Assembly: GCF_026151205.1 (NCBI RefSeq)
Contig: NC_087074.1
Span: forward strand, 14,506,667-14,570,666
DNA length: 64,000 nucleotides
DNA from: Bolinopsis microptera
Lineage: Eukaryota; Ctenophora; Tentaculata; Lobata; Bolinopsidae
Direction of reading: 5' to 3'
The translations under genes were made by a program, and so were the position numbers. The number at the start of each line of letters is the position of its first letter. The first letter of the stretch is position 1. The notes below the pieces were generated by a model that was not told the origin of the DNA, did not search any database, and worked only from the letters and a program-made list of their open reading frames with translations. Below, in pieces: positions 47,155 to 61,500 of this stretch.

Positions 47155-48027
47155 TACTAAGTTTATTAACAGTTAGTAAGTATAGAAAATGACATTTTTA
47201 TAGCAAGTACATGGTTTTTTACATATAAGTTTGTGCATGTATTTTGACAAGAAAATTAAAAGTTTGGGGACAGGTCAAATGTTATTGCAAATGCATTCAA
47301 AGTTTTAGTGATGTTTACTGGTGTGTGGCGGTCATATTTTACAATACCTTATATCGACGTAACATTCGATTATTATTGCTATTAATGATGATTGGCTCGA
47401 CAATACACTCTATTTGATTGTATCTGATGTAACCCTGAAGAAGTCATGGGCCTCGAGCATCTCACCACCATATGGATGAAAACACCAGTAAGACACTTAT
47501 TAGAATTGATTCGACTGTAAAGCGTATTTATTTTTCGTATTAAGTAAAGGGGCCATAAAAAGAAAAAAAGTTTTAAGAAAGAAAAAAAAAATAAAAAAAA
47601 TAATGTGACCTTTACAGAATTAGATATAATGCTGGTAGGGCACAAATTAATATCGAAACGTTTATTCCGTGGAACAAATCATTCCTGATTATCATGTTGT
47701 GTTTTAATCAGTGTGTTGGTTTGATTGATGTACCACAGAATCTGAGTTGACTAGTGATATGAAGTCAGCATGCTGGCTACCGGGTGAGACAAGATACAGG
47801 TATATTTGAAAACATTTTTGTTTTTTATGACACCCCCACGTTATGGGAGTACAAAAACTCATTTATCAAATATAATGTCCACAATGTATCTAGTTAAGAG
47901 AAATGGGGAGGTGCAAAAACTCAATTATCAAATATAATTTCCATTGTATCTTTTAAGAGATAAATAATGTGTGTCTTGTTTTCTACATGAACAAGTCTCT
48001 GGTATAGAATGAAACAATAATCTTTAC

Positions 48028-49018
48028 CATGACTAAAAGAAGAGTTGGTGTAAGTGGGACTGTAAGTCGTTCTAATTCTCCTCCAATTCTAATCTGTGCC
48101 TCTTGCTTCAAGACTGGGTCCCAAGAAACCAATGTTGGAAATCTTCAGGTCATTCAAAACATAGATACGTAATTGCCCTATACTGGTCCGCGTGTCATGT
48201 GAGGCCCCGGCCATGGTCAGTACTTAAACGGGTGACACGTGTAATGTGGCCATGGGCATTCGGGATGTTGATTACCTCATGGGACCATAGAGGATAAGAT
48301 TGTTGGTTTGTTTTAGGGTTGATAGCAAAATGATTCCCAAGGCCGTGTGTGTTGTCATCCATCACGCCGTCTCCCTCGGGTGACCAAATATCCCCCAGTA
48401 AAAAACTATCCTTTCCATTATCAGAGTAGCACAGTGTAAAACCAGTCTCCCCTACACCAATGACAGGAGCTTCACCTAGTTGTGAACCCCAGGAGCTGTG
48501 TTTCCATAAATAGGTCCTCCCACTGTCACTATGTCTCTGCCAGGGTCCATATCTTTAAATCTTTGAATTTTTGAGACAGAGATTGGTCCAAAGTTTTAAA
48601 CTCATCATCATCCGCCCATTCCCTCATCGTATTCCATGATGTGACCATCTTTTGGATTCAAGTTCATGCCAAGGTACCATGTTGCACACGATTTTTCTTC
48701 CTTTGACTCGAGTCCTGTTGCAGTCTGTTTAAAGTTGTCAGGTTTTCTAAATTAAACAGGTTCATTGTAGATGGTTGGTGAAAGTCAACACTTTCGCTGA
48801 TGGTCCGGAGCAAATCTACTGACACTGCTAACTTTAGTGTCGTCTTCTAATCCATCTCTGGCCAAAGCTAGCTCGATGGCGAAAATCCTGGCCGGAGTTT
48901 CTGCAAATTATCTGGAGAATACCCTCACTTCCGTCCAAAATCTCGGTAGAGTTTTATAGGGCAGTAGTAAGGAGGGATGATGATAGCCGCAACCAAATGG
49001 TACCAATAGCAAATGCAT
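48028..49018 (-). CDS. Putative secreted protein of unknown family (right-arm copy, frameshifted)
   Basis: Mirror of the gene at 29,643-30,657, with ATG at 49,016-49,018 on the minus strand. The best-kept part reads MDPGRDIVTVGGPIYGN, then (after shifts) PVIGVGETGFTL, GDIWSPEGDGVMDDNTHGLG, NHFAINPKTNQQSYPLWSHE and VINIPNAHGHIT. Here the C-terminal part reads more sensibly than in the left copy, whereas the N-terminal signal peptide is better on the left. The mature protein may hold a Gly/Asp-rich extracellular domain. No family recognised. Confidence 0.45.
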
Positions 49019-49019
49019 T

Positions 49020-50905
49020 ATGAGAGAATTGACCTGTATTATAAGATTGAGTTACCAAACTGAGGAATACAGTTTATAATGTGAGAGAAAAGATTATATC
49101 AAAACCAGGCCAATGTACATCAAATCAAGCAATCAAATACAGCTATGTCAGAACCTAAAAATATGGTAATTTTTTTCTGTATTTCCGAGGCAAATTTGAC
49201 TATCAAAAACAGTACGAAAAAAAAAGCCCTTTTGGGACTGTATACTTTCAAAATGACTAATAAGCTTTTTAAAACTTTTGGATGAGTTGTTGTATTTTTT
49301 AATCATTTTAGAGGAACTTGCTCCTCTTGATTAGATAAGTTAAACAAATTGCATCTTTGGTAGGAAAGGGAGACTTCTCAGACTTAACAGCATTTTATTA
49401 CGTCCATGTTAAAATCGAGTCAGAATTGTAGGAGTTTCAGATCGTTCTTACTGACGATGATCTCAGCGTGAACTGATTATTATGAGACATCCGGACAAGT
49501 AACTAATGCAATGGTTGCATTGAGATTGAGATTCCGAAAGTCGAAACTGCGAGAATTTTGCAGCCACTTTGACGAACATCAACACGTGATGCCCTTAAAT
49601 TTAAATACTGAACCGATCAGATTGTTGGATAAGAGCCGTGTACGAAAATCTTCATAGTTGGTAGACATCACATTTTATTTTAAGAAGTTGGGTGACTTTA
49701 AACCTTGTAAGAATTCGCAGACGACAGACCTGAGTACTAATATTTTTGCATACGAGAGGTGAAAGATATTGGAATTGCGACTGATAACTTCAAAAGCAAA
49801 ACTTCCGCTGCTTAATCGATTACGTGACGCGTTACTACCGCTAGCTGGGTCTAGACTACAAGTATTAAGTTGTGAACCCTAATATAAAGCCGAGGTGATT
49901 ATGAGGAGTGTCACGAAATATTGACTGATCTTCAAATCTTATATATGGTTGTCCTTCGTCATTTGGTAAAATAAAAATACATATTAGACCCAACATATGG
50001 CATTTGCGGACTACCGTTTCGAGAAAACCTCATTTTGAAGAAATTACGGTTTATAAAATTGATTTCTTCAAAATGAAAACAGCGTCAAAATAAAAATGAG
50101 GTCGATGCGATTAGCCCATGATAGCGCTTACTTTGGGGCCACCATCCAAATATCCAGAACCCATGCTAGAAGTGAAAACGAAAAATCCCAAGGATGAATA
50201 TGAACAAGTACTTGGCATAATGTAATGACCAAGTCTTACATTATTGAATTTAAATAGTTTTTTGCTTGACAGCTACCTTTTGTCTCGATCACTATTAGAA
50301 TTTAGATTAGAGAATAGACCCATCCTCTCTCCGCCAGATTATCTGGTTGTGGAGCATATTATATAAATCAAATTGGACAACCTTATCCGAATTTCTCAGA
50401 AACATGGCCAAAATTACAAAGAATTAGATGTAATTCCCATAGTTAATCATTCATTCTTCACATTCTTCACATGTCTAAAATCATGCAGCGTGACGTTCAG
50501 CATTAGAGCGAGTTTTTTAGACGGTATGTACACATGATGATCTGTAATCTGGACCAAACTAGTCGGCACCGGACCACATCTAGATGCACGATAACAGGAA
50601 TATTGGAATAACAACAGGGAAATATACCGCATTTTCAAATGACACGTACGTATTAAGCGTAAAAATTTAAAACAAGTCAGTTTTATCCGCGACTCGAGCT
50701 TGCGGTTCCAAATGTTTTTTACGTACCTTTCAAAACTATGGTTGTTTTATAAATGTGTACCACGTGGGTGTTATGAAATTATAGCTCTAATTTTTAAGTC
50801 TAGTGGGCCCTCGTTAAAACCAGAAACCAATACTTAATGCCAAATGTATTACTAATTCATGAAATAAGATGACCCTCGCACGATACTCATCATTCCTCCT
50901 ATCTT
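49020..50905. other. Mirror of 27,770-29,642
   Basis: It contains the conserved hairpin (50,030-50,076) and a 63-codon minus-strand frame (50,447-50,638) with a hydrophobic start. No recognised family. Confidence 0.35.
50030..50076. repeat. Perfect 15-bp inverted repeat (right arm)
   Basis: TCATTTTGAAGAAAT at 50,030-50,044 and its complement at 50,062-50,076 match the left-arm hairpin at 28,602-28,648 exactly. Confidence 0.85.
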
Positions 50906-50909
50906 TCAG

Positions 50910-51166
50910 CCAAGATAACTTCTTCACGAACACCCGACTAGTATCAGTCCTCTCAACGGACTCAGAACCACGTGTGGTACGAGAAACAGGACTCCGACGA
51001 GCTCTGTGGACAAAAACGCCACAACCCAAGAAAAGGGGGAACTGGATCTGCACAAAAAACGGGCCACCAAACCAGAACCGAGTCCCCCGGACTCACTCGG
51101 ACTTGGCCACCCCGCTCAGGAATAACAGTGACTCCGGACTCGATTCAGGTTTTTGAATTGTCTTGA
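50910..51166 (+). CDS. Putative terminal exon of the basic, Pro/Ser-rich protein (right arm)
   Basis: The acceptor CTATCTTTCAG at 50,899-50,909 is followed by QDNFFTNTRLVSVLSTDSEP and RVVRETGL in one frame. The sequence then shifts frame relative to the left copy and ends with ITVTPDS and a nearby stop. The first half is intact here; the second half is intact on the left. Confidence 0.4.
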
Positions 51167-51169
51167 CGT

Positions 51170-54100
51170 GTACTATTTTACTCCATAACTCAATTATATT
51201 CCAGACAATAAAAACACTGTAAATACGTTTCATCATTACATGTTTTACATCTTCATTATTCCCTATAAGGTAAAACGGACTGTTTTTACACAAACCCAGC
51301 TAGATTAATTTACTAAACTAACTGATTATAATATTGCAGACGAGGAACCGACCCACTCCAGATTACGGGGTGGTTACAGTCTCTCACAATCACCACAAAT
51401 AAGGAGAAAACAGCATCAACTCGGCTTCATATCTACTTCATACGAACTTGAAGGTATGTTAACTATCAGTTTAGGATTCAGACACAGTAAGGTTTAGTTA
51501 CGCCAACAAGGCTTTGATTCCGCAAAACCTAAGAAGCAGAATTAAATCCAAGTTAACGTACACCCCTTTTATTGGGTAACTTATAAGAGGAACCGCATTT
51601 TTAAATTTTAAGACAGAGAATGTCAAGAGAACATCTAAATTGTTAAGAACGTCTAGAATAAAGCGGTGAGTTTCGTTATGCCTGAAAGCGTTATAGTCGT
51701 GGTCCAGTGAGAATGTAGAATGATCTGATATTTCGTGAAATAACACGCTTTCTTTACATTAAATCATCGTTCTAACTCAATATAATCTGAAACGACCTAA
51801 AAAAACGGAACGATTCGGAATTTCGCATTTAAATTTTGTAAGGATTCCGAAAACACCCTGGAAATACCTTTTGGTATGCGGGTAGAGTAAAGCTACCTAG
51901 TAACTTGAATCTACTGAAGCAGTCCAACTGTTGATTTATTGGTTTAAAACTTGCTAAATTATCAACGACCGTTGTGGACTTTACAAAGTATGGCATGACG
52001 CCAACTCTCAGTATGCATGTTCTTGAAGTACTAACTTTAAGCAGTGAGCATGCATGTTTATTTGCTACAAATAGCAATGCTTTTTCTCGTATAGTCATGC
52101 AACGACATTAAATAGGCTGGTTCGACTTTAAGAAAATTCAGGAAGATGGTCACGAAAAATGCCGCCCTCTAATAGTGTGATCCGATTGTTCCTTGGAAAT
52201 TGGACGTCACAAAGGGCACCGTAAACATTGCTTCGTTGCAACTTCGTAACTAAAGACCTATTAATGCTCGCGAGTTTCCATAGCGAAACTGCATGGTCGA
52301 ACCAACTGCATCATGGCGGCCTGCCAATATGGTCTCGCATGCCGACTAAGTTTTGTTAATTCCGCACAGTTCCTCTGTTCTCATTTCAGGTGCCAGTTTA
52401 ATTGGCAGGAACTATAGCGTATGTCCGTTTCATGGCAAATACTCAAAAGTCAAAAGACATAGTGTTTGTGGAACATCTATGTCATTTACAGCTGCCGCGA
52501 AGTCCCAATGGATTAGTTGTATACACTTTGTTATGGCTCGCAGTTAGTGTGATCACGCGCACGCGAATTTCTAAAATTTTGCCGGCTTGACGGTTATAAG
52601 TGCACACAGATGGTTTTCGTGACCTAATTTAGGCTAATTTTTATTTACAGTATACTATATACGCCAATGGTATTGGCAAAGTTTCATTTCTAAGAATAAC
52701 CGTGTTATTTCTGATAAGAATATGTGCTAGAACAAAATTCACCGGCTTGGTACAACAGATGAAATGCTGTGTGCTGTGATATTACATACACCAAGTGGAT
52801 CATGAGATTTGACTACGATGGATCTATGTAAATGATGGGACCTGCAGATTTTTATACTATAAAATTCATTATGTATAGAGCAATGTGTGTAACAGTTATA
52901 CTTAAACTGCATATGTAATATGTGTTGATGAGCTGTTGTGTTCCAATTGTTCATTTATGAAATAGGCCAGATTTTAGTTTCTGGCATTTTCACACTCCTC
53001 CCCTCCTTGGAAGACACAAGCTACGGTTTGCAAATGACACAAGTGCAATCGTTTCTAAACCCCCTTATTAAGCTGGCTACGTAATATATGAAGGATCTTT
53101 TATCGCTTACAGGAAACTTGTGTAGCCGAAAAGCCATTTATTATGAAACTAGGGGTCCGGCACGATCAAGCCGCCTAAGTGATTTGCCATAAGTTAGGTA
53201 CAATGTGCATGTATTTGATTCAGATTTGCTTTTTTAGAATTAGGATTCAATAATATTGGAGAGGTGATGAGTTATAGGCATGATGCCAAATAACCGCAGC
53301 TGGCCAACTTAGTTGAATACAATAAGGTGCTTGTGCGCCTTATATTAATTCTATTAACACATCATTGCGATGAAATGTTAAGTACGCTGGAGTAAAGGGT
53401 TTTGGATATATTGATTGGACGCTTATAACAGAGTTGTTCATTCTTAGTGATTAAAACACAGAAAATTAAAACTCGTGATTTTCATAAGAATAAAATTATT
53501 GTATTTACATCTAAAAATAAATCCTCGGTCAGACGAGGACTTCAATAAGCCAGCTCTATCAGAACAATAAAATAACGGGTGCAGCAAACCGTGGACAGAC
53601 AAGGCACGTGGCAGTAAAAGTTTAATAAACCGATAACTGTGGTGTAACTAAATTGCATCGCCTACCCACGGATTACCGCACCAATACACCCATCCATATG
53701 CTTCCCATGTCTCTAAAGACTCCAATCACTTATATCTAGCAAAACCATTTAGATTTAGAAAATTTCTCTGGAAAACATTTGCTGCCATAGGGATGTACTT
53801 TTGCATCCTTGGGTGGTCCAATTTCGCATTATTTATGCATAAAATTGAAAGGTGATGTTCAGCGATAAGAATTTTGTGTTTTAAATGTCCTTAAAAAATT
53901 TCTTAGCCTGTGGAATTCGTATGCGAGCTTTAAAGGGCACAAAAAAGTTCCTGAAAAAACTGCACAATAGTGACTTTAATATATAGTTTGTTCCAACAAT
54001 TTGCAAATTCCTAATTTAATTTTCAGAAATTCGGATACAAGATTTTCTTATCTAGACGACAAACGGTTCTCGAGAAATAGGGAATGAAATCATTTAAGAG

Positions 54101-55500
54101 ACACAGGAAGGATTAATACAATGACAACGTGATCATCATTAATATTACAGTGACATAATACATTAGCATAATATTTACTGTCTCCTAGATTAGTACCAAG
54201 ATAGCCTTTCATAATTCAAGTCAAGAATATACGCACGCTCTATAATAATGTATAACAGTAAGGCAGCAAGTGAAAAATTGGGACGGCAAGCCTGGAAATT
54301 AAAACGAAAACCAAATTCAGCGTTCAAAACATACAAAATATAAAACTCCTAGCTTTATGAAGCCGACAGGAGTGAAGGGTAAACCAATTCGGATTGTTTG
54401 AAGCACCCTGTCCACTAGCACTCAAAACTGGGGCTAATAAAGGAGATGGAGTTTACAGAAAAAGTAACTGAGAATCACAGTGAAGAGACCATACGTTAAA
54501 TAAGGGTATCCAAGAAGTTAGGATAATCTGGACAGCTCAAATGGTATTTAGTAACTAAATACCATAGCTAAATAATTAAGTTGTTAGTGATTGTGATAAA
54601 TAATTTCATAGAAAATGAACGTGATATCATTATTAACAAAGTGTCGTAAAAATTACAATTTCATCAATATTACAGTTTAAGTTAACAAAATACCTCATCG
54701 GCCCTTTTTGAGACGAACCAAAACTGGGAGCGCCAAAATGATTTTAAAAATTTTTTTTTGTTGCGGCCCTTATCTTACTCATTACAGGGGAAAATAACTC
54801 AAATAGGAGTCGTCTATAAAAAGGTCCATAATGTACGACAAAAAGGTGGATAAAGCGTGACAATTTTTCATAAAACAAATCCTTAAATAATTCGCGTAAC
54901 ACGAAGAATCAAATAATTGTGATGTTCTTGATATCGGTAGTTTTCACTGTATAGGTTATGTACAGGATTAATGAGTTACTAGGCAGTCAGATAATAAAAA
55001 TAAATTCTGTATAAATAATTTGATGATATATATAATGATGTATATTAATCGGCTCATACCTATAAACTTAAATTAATGATATCGTAATGAATGGGGAGAT
55101 GTCTTTCAGACCGGCCCATGTATTTATATAGCAATAGAATCAGCCAACAAACTTAAACCAAACGAAAAACCGTACACTGTGAAGGACCAGCAAGAGATAC
55201 CAACACGGAGACTTCAACAGAATCGTTAGGACTGACTCGTTCAGGAGGAATATCAGAGCTTATAGAGGTTAATCTGAGTCCAACGTTCCAAAGACCAAGT
55301 CACGGGAGATTTCCTCCGCGGGAACCAATGGAAGCGCCGCGCATGACCAGTATTGAGTGTTGCGGGCCTTTACTTGTAGATATAAATATTTTACATTCAA
55401 GTCATTAATAATACCCCGGTTTAAGATCACGATGACTGAACAAAATGTACTTCGTCGCTAGTCTGTCACACATCAGATCACGTACATATACTGTCGGTTT
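51170..55500. other. Mirror of 23,350-27,510, no gene recognised
   Basis: It includes a GC-rich stretch at about 55,090-55,350 (mirrored at 23,370-23,620). This could hold an exon or promoter (KLKPKKNVHWTDAAIPTRRL is readable in the left copy, minus strand), but frames disagree between the arms. Confidence 0.35.
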
Positions 55501-55504
55501 TAGG

Positions 55505-58500
55505 CTACAGGTTTTTCTGCTTGCGACGGCGGGCTAGGAAGGAAGATTGGACTGGAGCCAACTCGACCGGAGTGGAGATGTTTAGGGCTGAGAAGGTAGC
55601 TTCAACCATTTTCTGAAACAACAGTCTTTATTTTGAGGTAAGGTGAATTGGTTCGCGTCATAACAGAGTTTAAAATACGGACCAGTCCCCCAAGTCCAGG
55701 TGAAATGTGATGAAAGAATTACGTTTTTAAAAATAAAAAAAATCTGGCAATGGCTATCCTTGATGGAGTTTCTTTCCCGTTCTCGCAATTTTGAAGGTGA
55801 AGTTTGTCACGTTTAGCTATCCACGAGTGTGATATATTTCTGAGCAGTGATCCGACGCCTTATAATATTATAAGATAATAGGAAATTATAGTTAATACGA
55901 AATTGAATTTCATACTACAGAATGAATTACAATTTATATACGTTGTCTGAAATTTACCACAAATTTGGAAAAAAACGATGAAACTCAATCATTAAGATCC
56001 TACCTAGGATCTACATCCAGCATGAGTTTGATAAGCTCCTTTGCGTTGCTGGATATTGACTCCCAAAGACGGCCGGTCATGTCAAACTCTCCCTTTCCTA
56101 TTCGTTCTAGAATTGTCTCCGGACTGTCTGTGTCTGACAATGCGAATGGAGTATGCCTGAAAGTAACACGATTGTAGACGATATCAAAATCTCTCCTCAA
56201 CATATTATACGATTAAGTTGTTCAAGTTGGAAAGTTAACATCTGGTTACTCTAGGGAAAATAGTTCAAATATCCACCAATTTACGAAAGAGTTTAATAGC
56301 TGTAACACCTACTCATAACCTAACACTGATATGATATGATGACAATTTCTGATAATTCCGTATGCGACATAGGGTAAATTCTGTTTTCAGGTAAAGAAAA
56401 TTGTGCAACTAAACGTTGCATATACATGTTCTTAAATTATTTGTTATGTAGTAGTGTTGAAAGTATTAAAAGTTTTAGTACTTCAACATATACGGAATTA
56501 TCAGAAATTTCATCAGAAACATCACAACGCCTCATAAGTGATCTTCCTATCTGGACATGACAGTGCTGGCAAGCAAGACCGTCAGCCATTATACCTCTTT
56601 ACTATTATTTCTTTCATTTAGGCTCATCAGAAGTGGTTCAACAGGTTAATTTTTTAGTTTCAAAATATTCTAATTCAATGTTAAAGATGACAGGAATAAT
56701 AAATAGCTATGTGGAGATTTTAAAGATATTTGCATAAAATACGCCAGCGTAAATTCGGTAAAAAAAAAACTCCAAAATTGCCATATTCAGGTGTTTAAAA
56801 ACCATGTTGAAATTAGGTCAGAGATCTGAAATTTTGCATAGCGTCTAGACCAAATCGACTGCTAAAAAGTGTTTTAAAGTTTCAGGAGTATAGGTCTTCT
56901 GGAACCCGCCCCTGGAACCTGTTTAACGACAGATTTTCGTGATATTATAGATATTACCTATAATTATATAATACCAGTAATAATATAACTGAACATTACT
57001 AATATTCAGCAGTGTATATTCTTACCCAGACAACATAGTGTAAAGAAGGACTCCCAAACTCCAAATGTCAATGGCAGCATCATAACCTTGCTGCTTCAAT
57101 ACCTGAAGTGGAACGGTTGTAACAAGGATTGTCCCAGTCAAATGATTAGTTAAACTGTAGGACAACAGGTCTCACTAACAGAATCAGATGACAGACAATA
57201 GTAAATATTTACTAATAACAGCCCTTTTAATTAAACTGGCTTCAAATAACCTAACCACGGACCTCTGGGGCTACAAAGTTAGCGGTATAGCAGGGGGTCA
57301 TCAGTAGGCCGTTTTCTGATCTCAGCTCCTTGGCGAACCCGAAATCAACGATCCGGAGAGAGGTAGGTTTGTATGACTTGTCACAGTACATTATGTTACT
57401 GGGCTTCAAATCTCTGTGAGCTACCTGCAATTCATTGGGTTATAGTTATAGAATCTTACTATTTTTCCTTTTGTTGAGCCATACAAGTACAACATACTTA
57501 TTAATAATACTTCGGTGAAAATTCAGTGACTAATCATGATCACGACCTCGTGTTTTAAAAGATTAACAAGATTAAACTTTTACAGACCCCCTCTTGGTGA
57601 AGAAAGTTGACAGTTTTAACCACACTGTACATGATCTCCGCAGCTTCACGCTCACTGAAAGCATGTGCGTCTACTATCTGGTCCAACAGTTCCCCTCCCT
57701 GCATAAGCTCTAGAACTATCCATACCTGCAGTCATTTTTCAGGTTATTTCTCAAGAAACAGTATAACAAATTTGGTCTGTAAGCAATGATTTGTATGAGT
57801 GCTTTGCTAAATTGAGGTACTTGAAAGTTGAATCTTAAAATTGTTGAATTTTGAATTGTAAAAGTAAACTTATCCTTCACTACTAAAAATACCCCGAAAA
57901 TGTTCTCAAATTCCCCACCTTCCTGCCATCATCGAATACGTCTTTATAACTGATAATGTTGGGGTGAGTGGAGTATCGCAACAGGATCTGCACTTCTTCT
58001 TCAGGATCGTACTTAAACTTGTCTATTATCTTGACCGCGTAGTCCACTCCTGACTTTATGTGTCTACACTGTTGAACCTGTGAGTTGGAGGGTTAGAGAC
58101 TACTCACTACATTTACAATTTAGAAGGGCACTCTTTTAAAATATGAAATCTTTGTCATTGAACATTTTTAACTGAAGGTAATTCCAATGTTAAACTATAA
58201 TATAGCAAAAAATTGTAGTGCCTCTCCCCCATAGTTGGTCAGTTCATACAAAAGTCGTAAAAAATTCGTACAGTTCGGCACCTTTTTTCAGTTCGGGATT
58301 AGTTCGAGAAAAATTCGCCTCATAAATTTTCGAACTTGGATTTAATCGAAAGAACTTAAATCTTTAAATTAACTCAGATGTCAGGCCTTTGATAGATAAG
58401 TACCTTTTCAAACAACCGGTGCTTTTAGCGAGGTTAAAATACTCTTTATCTACCAGTACCATTATCACGAAATCAGATATGAGTCAAGATTTATTTTATG

Positions 58501-61500
58501 GTTTAAAATCATTAAGAATTTTGTTCAAAGAAAGCGACCACTAAAAACAAGAAATGCAGCCGCTTTTCTTTTGTGAAAGGCCGCTCAATTTCCCGATCCG
58601 TGTTTGAGTATTTGATCATATTCCATACCACCTGGGGACCCCAGTCTTTGCTGTTTATAACCATGCAGATACGGCGGAGTGACAGGCCGAGCGCCGCCCA
58701 GTTGATATAATTCCATATTTAATTTGGAAATCGTGTATATTTCTATGTAACCATTATTGTTTATGCAACCTGACACGGATCTTTGCAAAATTGTAATACT
58801 AACTCAAAATAATAATACTATGAGTATGCTATCAATTAGTCCCTAGCGGGATGCGTACATGGTGAAATTAACAATGTACGTACTTGAACATTTCAGCACC
58901 GCGCGCCAACAATTGTTTAAGGGGGGGGGGGGGGGGGGGTTCACCCTGATTTTTTTGTGAAACTTGGTTTCGAGATAGTAGTTGACCAACAAACTAGGAC
59001 CAGTGACCAAACTTTTGAGGGGGTCCCGGACCCCAACCGACAAACGGTGCCCGCGGGGCAGCCAATTTAGCCAAATACCCTGAACATGCCCACAGTCCAG
59101 ATTTTAGGTGCTCTACTTGTAGCTAGTGGTTCCCTGAACTCGTATATGAATTTTCATCAAGATTGGACAAAAAATGACTGAGTTATGAGCAAAAAACCAT
59201 ATGACCATATTTGGGCATACGCACCAAATTTGATCGATTTTGGCCCAAAAATTGGTCAAATATCAATATTTTTGAATGAAACCAACTATATATGGAAGGT
59301 AAGCCTATACTACACATTATCTATGATTATCAGTTCAGTATCTACCTAATTGTAGATTCTATGTTCAAATAATCGCAAAAAATGAACAAAATTGCCCATA
59401 TCTCAGTTCGCGATATTTGCAAAACTGACTTCGCTCAAAACAATAGAACTCAATAGGGTTTCAATATTTTTTCATGAAATTTTCAGAATCAACGTAGAAT
59501 TGTCTCATGACCTTAAGTTTTGGGACAGAATTTTGAGTTAGGCCTTTAAAAAAATTTTGCGGCCAAATTCTAAATTTAGCAGTGCAAATTTTGGAATTTG
59601 GCCGCCAAATTTTTTTTGAACATAGAATCCGCAATTAGGTAGATACTGAGCTGATAATCATAGATAATGTGTAGTATAGGCTTACCTTCCATATAAAGTT
59701 GGTTTCATTCAAAAATATTGATATTTGACCAATTTATGGGCCAAAATCGATCAAATTTGGTGCGTATGCCCAAATATGGTCATATGGTTTTTTGCTCATA
59801 ACTCAGTCATTTTTTGTCCAATCTTGATGAAAATTCATAAACGAGTTCAGGGAACCACTAGCTACAAGTAGAGCACCTAAAATCTGGATTTTGGGCACCG
59901 TTTGGCGGTTGGGGTCCGGGACCCCCTCAAAAGTTCGGTCACTGGTCTTAGTTTGTTGGTCAACAACTGCTATCTCGAAACCAAGTTTCACAAAAAAATC
60001 AGGGTGAACCCCCCCCCCCTTAATTCAGATTTTCGCGCAAAATAACTTTGCGCAGGCAGACACGTGGGCGACACGTACGCTCGCTCGCAGGCACGCTCGC
60101 AGGCACGGACGAAAGCTACCATATACAAAAAAAAACCTCGTTCGTTAACCCTTGTCCTTGACTCTTTTGTGCACTTTGAGTCATGGATCGGGAAATAATT
60201 TTCATTTTCAACGCAATATCATTGATTTTAATTGGATTTCTTTGCGATATTACTACTAATATATCATAGAGATCAGGATTGATGCTACAGCACTCATTAA
60301 ACGATTGCATTTTATAAACCAGATTTTAAAGTTATTTAATTGAATTGAAAAGCTGTTTCTAAAACAACCGTTCCATAGAAAAGTAGAAAATTCAGTGCTG
60401 AACTTTTATAGATGAACGTGCAATTTAAAAGAGATCGACAACTTTGTAAAGCAGATTATAATTACATATAGTATTCCCACTCCCGGTACATCTCAACCTG
60501 TGAGAGGGTATATTCTTGCCATTAGTTTAACTGCGTCAAGCTTACGATGGTCTAGACGCGATATTTTCTCCTGCGTGGTGCTATATAACGAGAATTACAT
60601 AACCGAGATTTCATTTTATTTTATACTCCAAATAGTCGGCATCAGTTTGAGACTGACTTTTATACCACTGTACATCAGGGGTCGCTCCATTAATGAAATT
60701 TACCAATGCAAGAATGCCTCCCTCCGTGACAAGTAACACTGTTCACTACATCCCAAGACTGAACATCACTGAACTTGGAAATGTTTTGGGCTGGGAAAAC
60801 TATGTGCTCTATATAAATATAATCGCTGCTATTGACGAACGAATCCAGTATATTATAACCAATCTATACTAATAATCTCAATAGATGTGTGTGTGTGTGT
60901 GTGTGTCTGTCTAGTGTCTGTCTGTCTGTATAGTGCCCAAATAGTGCCGACAAAACTCTGACGAAGCCAAATGATCAAGGTTTTTCAAATCGGTCGGTGG
61001 TAAGTGGTTTAAAATTCGGTAAAAATTCCTCGACAGCTTTTTAAAATTCGTACAGTTCGGCACCTTTTAAAAGTTCGTACAGTGCGTACTGACCAACTAT
61101 GCTCTCCCCTCTCCTGTAAAGTTTAGTAATTAACAAATAACTCAATATCACCTGAGAGAAAGATCCGTAGCCCAGTGTAACATCTAACACTTCATACTCC
61201 TCAGATATTGGGGTACTTTTAGTAAAGGGAATTTTCTTCATGTTGTGAATATCTATATCCTCTGTCTTATCTTCTTTTGTAGGATTGGCAGCGCAGTAGC
61301 TGAATCCTTTGAATATCTGAAGAATAAATATGTCAGTATCAAAAAAGAGACTGGAATTCGATTGTTAAAACAATTTATATAAAAAGTAAATCAATCTAAC
61401 TGATTTATACCTTTAATCTAAATTAAGTCGATTTCTCACCTGATGAGATGCAGCGCTGACTGGAGCGGAAGGGGAATCACTAGGTACCTTATCAGTGAAC

